DNA of 64,000 nt from Piscicola geometra (Eukaryota > Annelida > Clitellata > Hirudinida > Piscicolidae). The notes beneath the pieces were generated by a model that ran no database searches, was not told the DNA's origin, and worked only from the letters and a program-made list of their open reading frames with translations. The position numbers were made by a program, and so were the translations under genes. Position 1 is the stretch's first letter. Each line of letters begins with the position of its first letter. Positions 59,049 through 64,000 of the stretch are shown here, piece after piece. The stretch is from positions 5,199,099-5,263,098 of the forward strand of contig OX030964.1 of assembly GCA_943735955.1 (NCBI GenBank), in the 5' to 3' direction.

Positions 59049-59435
59049 CAGTGGCGTAACCAGGGGAGGGGCTCAAGTCTAGGCCAATTCAAAGGGTCTC
59101 GCAATTTTGCGAAAATCGAAGAGTTTTTTTGGAGGAGGTGGGGGAAGGTAAAGGGTTTTTCGATATCCCATAAGATAACAATATTTTCTCTGGATGGCCA
59201 TCAAGCCTTTTTTTCACGAAAAATTTTATATTTATCAACACAAAACATAGAGACCCCACTAAAAAACATAACATGTAAAAAATTCTGTTAAAACATAGAG
59301 CACCATTAGATTTTAATTATTCCCGCCATGAAACAATATGTATAGAACAACGCAGAAGAGCATAATAACTTCCGAGCTCTCAAAATTCTGCAACCTTCAT
59401 GGAAAGAATGCTGAAACTACGCAAAGACAAATTAT
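59049..59435 (+). mobile_element. hAT 5' fragment, same family as 19344-20384
   Basis: It starts CAGTGGCGTAACCAG and follows the left part of the 19.3-kb element closely (AAGGGTCTCGCAATTTTGCG, TTTTCTCTGGATGGCCATC, CATGGAAAGAATGCTGAAAC). The right half and right TIR are absent. Confidence 0.87.
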
Positions 59436-59499
59436 TTTATAAGTTCAAAGGGAGCTAAATGTTGCGAAAACGCAGCGTGAGCGGGAAGTGTGATACAAT

Positions 59500-59995
59500 A
59501 AAAATAATAATAATTTTCATTTTTGTATAGCGCCCGGGCACGCAACTGAAGCGCTCTCACTGCGTCGTAATGCAATAAAGAAATAAAAGTAATTATAATA
59601 GTAGTGTTATGAAAAGGAAAGCAAAGAGTAGCATGGAGTAATTATTATGAGTGATAAGCTAAGTTGAAATAATGAGTTTTCAGTTTGGCTTTGAAAGTCG
59701 AAAATTGGTTGATGCTTCGAAGTGCAGGTGGAAGGGTATTCAAAGTTATTGGAGCCGCGTGACGGAATGATCTTTTTGAAATGTTGTTTGTAGTGGATTC
59801 TTGGTTGAGGAGAAGAGATGAAAATGAACGCAGTTGTTTGTTTGATGTTTTGTTAGTTATGAGTTTGCTGAGATATGACGGTGTTGAAGTTTGTAGAATT
59901 TTGAATGTGGTGATGGCTATTTTAAAGGATATTCGAAAATCTATAGGAAGCCAGTGGAGTTTTATAAGATTATCATTTGATGATTGAACAAGGTG
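59500..59995 (-). pseudogene. LINE 3' fragment; likely partner of the family-2 SINE
   Basis: The minus strand encodes LHWLPIDFRISFKIAITTFK, SFSSLLLNQES and RSFRHAAPITLNTLPPALRS, the C-terminus of a CR1/Rex1-like polymerase. It is followed by CAGTTGCGTGCCCGGGCGC and an ATT repeat tail. Confidence 0.8.
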
Positions 59996-60194
59996 ATGGC
60001 CTTGGATATAATTCTATGCAGTAAGAAATCATAAATAAATTTATTCAAACCACATTTATTAGAACAGAAATACATTTCAATTGCAAGTAACTCGAAATTT
60101 TTTCTAATTCTATTTATTTTATTAGTTGTAATAACAATTATTATTATTTTAATTACAACAAAGCAAAATATTCTATGTGAATTACAACAGCACT

Positions 60195-61140
60195 CATAAA
60201 CTGTCGTGCTGTTTTTTGAAACGTTCTAAACAAATTCTAAATAACTTCAAGAAATTTTTTTTACAACTTATGAAACATTTTTTGTAGCTAGTCAAGTTAA
60301 AAATAAAAAAACGTCTCTAAAATTCGACTGACACACCTATTTAAATTTTATTTCGCAAAACTAGTTCTTCCAAACGTTTAAAACATTATTTTGAAAAGTG
60401 TACATTAGAATTTTTTTTTTTAAGCAACTGGCATTTTTCATTGAAAACGGTACAGCCTAAAAACGCTTTTTAAAGTGTGCATGCCTCACTCATTCGACAA
60501 TTTTATGTATATAATAGTTTTCTGAAACGTTCTCAACAAATTCTCATAAACTTCCAAAAAAATATAATGAAATTTTTTTTTGCTAGTCATGATAAAAACT
60601 CAAAAACGTCTCTAAAAGTTTGACCGACACACTTATTTTAATTTCCTCTTTGAAAACTAGTTCTTCCAAGCGTTTAAAACAACATTGTCGGTCGAACTTG
60701 TAGAGACGTTTTTGAGTTTTTATCTTGACTGGCTGAAAAATGTTTCATTGGTTAAAAAATTATTTTTTGCAAGTTATTGAGAATTTTTTTAGAACGTTCT
60801 ATAAAACTAGTTTTCATATGAAATTGTCAAATGAGTGAGGCGTGCGCACATTTAAAGCGTTTTTAGGCCTTACCGTTTTAAATGATGAAATATCAGTTGC
60901 TTAAAGAAAATCTAAAAAAATTAATTCTGATGTAAACTTTTTAAACTAATGTTTTAAACGTTTAGAAAAACTTGTTTTGAAAAAAGAAATTTAAATAAGT
61001 GTGTTGGTCGAATTTTTAGAAATTTTTTGGTATTTTCGACTTACCTGGTTAATTAAAATGTTTCATTGGTTAAAATTTTTGTTTATAAAGTTATTGAGAA
61101 TTTGTTGAAAACGTTTTAGCAAACTAGTTTTCACATGATT
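60195..61140. mobile_element. Large imperfect palindrome (foldback/MITE-like)
   Basis: The left arm (two related units, 60195-60510 and 60520-60630) is repeated in inverse order at 60687-61140. Shared blocks include AAAACTCAAAAACGTCTCT and its inverse, CACTCATTCGACAATTT and its inverse, and CTAGTTCTTCCAAACGTTTAA and its inverse. The loop is about 55 bp. No coding content. Confidence 0.85.
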
Positions 61141-61554
61141 TTTTTTTGGTATAGCGTCCATCATGGCGGCATGGCGCTCAGTTGTTGCTGTTTTGAACGT
61201 TGTATTGCTGATGGCTAGACGGTTTTTTATGAGTGGAATAGTATTTTTTCAAAATTTAAATTCTTTTCTTTCTTAATTTCCATTCTATTATGTATTCTAG
61301 GGATTTTTTAATAGAACTATTTTCTTTCGCTAAACTTTCTAAAAGTAGTGTAAGACGTAGAGCTTTTAATTTACAGATCTTAGACCATTAATTTATTAGA
61401 AATTATTTAAAAAATGAAAAACTTAACCTTTCTAACTCTAATCCTAGCCTAGCTAAAACTACTAACACACAATTGAATTATAAATAAAACTCTATTATTA
61501 ATAAAAAATTTCTAAATTAACTTACCATAAGAATAATGAAATAAACAATGACAA

Positions 61555-61662
61555 TAATAAAAAAATAAACAATGATAATAATAATAAAATAAACAATGAT
61601 AATAATAATAAAATAAACAATGATAATAATAATAAAATAAACAATGATAATGATAATAAAGT
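61555..61662. repeat. Short minisatellite, unit about 24 bp
   Basis: Four to five copies of AAAATAAACAATGATAATAA plus TAAT. Confidence 0.9.
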
Positions 61663-61744
61663 TAACTTCAATAATATTATCTCTAAAAATACTAATTTAA
61701 GTTTGGCCTCCTAAATACAAGATCACTTAATAATGAGTCACTCT

Positions 61745-62125
61745 ATATCTCTGATCTAATTACATTGGTTACCTTTGAGATCTAGAGTGACTTTTAAAAA
61801 TATGTCTAAATATGTTTAAAATTCCTAACTGTACTGCTCCAATTTATCTTAAAATCCAACTAAACAACCCCCTAAATCTGGTCTAAGATCATCTACCTTT
61901 AAGCGGTATTTTCGTTTTTCAGTTAACACTCTTTTGCTAAACGTTCTTTTTCTTAATGTGGTCCTCTTTTATGGAATTCTTTAACTTCTTCTCTAACTTC
62001 AACTAAGTCACTCATAACTTTCCGTCGAGGCCTGAAGACTTATTTGTTCAAAACGTGATGGCTGAGCGCTTTTGTTGACTTAGTAAAGGGCGCTATACAA
62101 ATAATTAGTGATTGATTGATTGAAG
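61745..62125 (+). mobile_element. LINE 3' fragment (33393-34908 family)
   Basis: Matches 34545-34905 at the DNA level (CATTGGTTACCTTTGAGATC, TTTTTCTTAATGTGGTC, GGCTGAGCGCTTTTGT) with the same (GATT)n tail. It may be the 3' end of the copy cut at 59048. Confidence 0.83.
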
Positions 62126-62134
62126 ACAATATAG

Positions 62135-62385
62135 TGGAAGGAATAAAGTTTGAGTTCAAGGACTTTTTGAGACTATCAGAAAATCAAAAGGAATGGAGGG
62201 AACTGGTTGGAGGTCTTACTGTGGTGCCCCAATAGTGTTCAAGAATACAGCCTGACGGACTGACTGACTGATTTAGCCAAAATTGTAAAAAAGTAAAATA
62301 TTATTTTTATAAATTAACAAAATAAATGAAAGAAACTGGTTGGAGGTCTCACTGTGGTGCCCCAATAGTGTTTAAACTAATTTTA
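62135..62385 (+). mobile_element. LINE 3' fragments (RLSENQKEW family) with GACT tail
   Basis: KFEFKDFLRLSENQKEWREL then VGGLTVVPQ stop, followed by GACTGACTGACTGATTT. The last about 50 bp repeats once more at 62328-62375. Same family as 18130-18345 (opposite strand). Confidence 0.75.
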
Positions 62386-62549
62386 AATCATTTTCATCAT
62401 CATCAACATCGAGCCGGCCCAAAGAAGAGGTCAGAAGAGGTTTTTTTTGCGGCAGGAGAAGAGGATTTTTTACAGCGTTTTTTTCATCGGATTGGTGCAC
62501 GAGAATTGCTGTAGAGTAACTTACAAATGGTGAGAATTGAAAAAAAAGT

Positions 62550-63440
62550 CTGAAGTATTTCCGTTATCATTGCATGGTCAGGCTTCGGAGACATGCTTGG
62601 TTTCATCTTTTTCACTGTTTTTTGGATCTCGTCCAGTGACAAAGCCAATTGTTTCGCCAAAACTATTGGTCATAAACGGTGGAGGCAAGTTTGAGAGATG
62701 AGCATGTGTGTTGACGATGTTGAGCAGCGTGGAGAGGTATTATTTTCCATCTTCACGTAGTTATTCTTTCCCATTTGGAAATGAACGGTCTAACATCTGC
62801 ACTTTTGACGGATCGGTTTTTTTGCCATCTCCTGTGATCGAGTTTATTATTTTCCAGGTGGTTCCGTACTCACGTGGTTGGTCGGCGTTCTCGAGGGCAA
62901 TGAGTTGCTCGTTGAGATGAGCTTGTGGATCGTTGTCAAAGGCGGTAGATACTCGGAACTGTAGAAAATTCCATTATTTGTTGTGCGATAAATTTCGCGT
63001 CTTTCTCTCACCTTTACTAGCTTTGTTTGGCGTTTGGACGTTGCAGATGCATGTTGTTGCTGACCCGTTTGGCATGGAGGTTTAAGTCTTTTATCTCCCA
63101 TGGTGTGAAAGACTCTTTTGCACAGTGGAACAACTCCATCCTGTTCAATCTACAGTTTGCTTTTCAGGCTACCAGATCTGCTTCTTATTCTTCTTCCTGC
63201 TTCTTATTCTTTTTTCTGCTTTTTTTCCAGCTTGGCATTTTCGTAACATTGTGGTTCGTCTCTGCAGCATTTCCCTGGCAAAAAAACTTCAAGAAACTTT
63301 TCAAAGCAGGACTTTTGAGCCATTTTTGAACAAAATACAATGTCAGGAATATGGAAAATGGAAGGACCACGCTGGCATCTCTTCACAAACTTCTCCAGCA
63401 GCTCCAATCTTGTTCATAATTGAAGCGGAAATTCAAGTTT
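62550..63440 (-). pseudogene. RTE-like LINE fragment (endonuclease-RT linker region)
   Basis: On the minus strand VSTAFDNDPQAHLNEQLIAL and IINSITGDGKKTDPSKVQML correspond to ITAFDNDQQAHLNVINSIAG and DENKADPSKLW of copy A (24210-24300). Upstream frames to 63440 are broken. It is a diverged relative of copy A. Confidence 0.7.
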
Positions 63441-63654
63441 GAGAAACATAGATGAAGACCCAAAAATTACAGATTGAAGAAAGAGAGTTATTTAATTAAC
63501 AGCAAGGTCAAGAGTAGAGTCAGTGAAAGATGTATAAGTATAGGAGCCATCAGCATTTATTTCTTTATCTTCCTTAGATAGTCAAATCAACTGACTTGAT
63601 GAGACTTAAATAATTAAAACACGTTTTTTAGCTTTGGTTGTAACTGTCTATCCA

Positions 63655-64000
63655 TCTATCTATCTATCAGAGTATTTATATAGTGCCATTTAATAGATCT
63701 CAAGAGCGCTCTAAACATTAATTTCATGACAGTGAAAGCAAATATGTTTTGAGCATATCATTAAACATCTTAACCGTTAAACCCGGCTGCCGCAACTGAT
63801 TTGGCAGGCTGTTCCATACAAGAGGGCCAGACACTGGAAATTGTCTTGCCCCTATTTTTAAACGTGTGGGTGGAACAGCCAAGTAGTTCACCTCATCAGA
63901 ACGCAATCAATAGGGTTGCAAAGTGTTTGTTTTCAAAGTGCACCTATCCATAAGGTATTTTGGTGCACATCCATTTAAGCACTTATACATCAACATGCAT
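63655..64000 (-). pseudogene. LINE 3' fragment at window edge
   Basis: The minus strand encodes RLKIGARQFPVSGPLVWNSL then PNQLRQPGLTVKMFNDMLKT and stop, the typical C-terminus of CR1-like polymerases. It is followed by a GGCACTATATAAATAC motif and a (GATA)n tail near 63660. It continues beyond the window. Confidence 0.78.

Overview
The window is AT-rich DNA from an invertebrate animal. The evidence is intron-containing animal genes (a GLUT/Tret1-type sugar carrier, the PP2A activator PTPA, the RING end of TRIM37), TTAGGG-type telomere repeats, long microsatellites, and many non-LTR, Penelope-like, hAT and piggyBac-like elements. A lophotrochozoan (mollusc, annelid, brachiopod) is my best guess, mainly from the secreted PAN-domain protein and the transposon mix; this is weak inference. 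No bacterial-style operons, rRNA genes, canonical tRNA genes or CRISPR arrays are seen.

Host genes, all on the minus strand: (1) 720-5330, a complete 10-exon MFS sugar transporter, 466 aa; (2) 10018-11424, a complete 4-exon secreted PAN/apple-like protein, 281 aa; (3) 12200-16144, a complete 11-exon PTPA, 313 aa; (4) 35691-40065, four 5' exons of TRIM37 (RING and the start of the linker), whose later exons I could not find. I rebuilt these from splice sites and frame. Exon lengths sum to whole codons in each of the three complete genes. Less certain coding pieces lie at 21925-22331 (minus), 48378-48588 (plus, WRKY-like), 53167-53451 (plus) and 58254-58418 (minus).

Layout: 0.7-5.3 kb sugar transporter with minisatellite-filled introns; 5.6-7.2 kb dead LINE; 7.2-10 kb AT-rich; 10-16.1 kb PAN gene and PTPA; 16.4-19.0 kb foldback element; 19.3-20.4 kb hAT with perfect target duplication; 20.5-21.4 kb Penelope-like remnant bounded by CCCTAA arrays; 21.4-25.8 kb RTE-like LINE with two insertions; 28 kb piggyBac relic; 29.8 kb tRNA-derived SINE; 32.2-35.2 kb DNA transposon with an internal satellite and a nested LINE; 35.4-40 kb TRIM37 exons, with a ZBED-type hAT (itself holding a LINE) in one intron; 40.5-44.3 kb a transposon-end cluster and a 3.4-kb TTAA-flanked transposon with a near-intact spliced transposase; 45.1-45.8 kb hAT MITE; 46-48 kb LINE interrupted by another LINE; 48.4 kb WRKY-like fragment; 48.6-52.8 kb second copies of the RTE and of the satellite-bearing transposon; 54-55.9 kb a SINE split by an insertion; 55.9-57.8 kb LINE with an intact RT; 58.5-64 kb nested LINE/hAT fragments and a palindrome.

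The most unusual signals are the Penelope/telomere-repeat arrangement, the TTAA transposon with its palindromic end cluster, CA repeats placed directly at 3' splice sites, and a WRKY-like DNA-binding motif.
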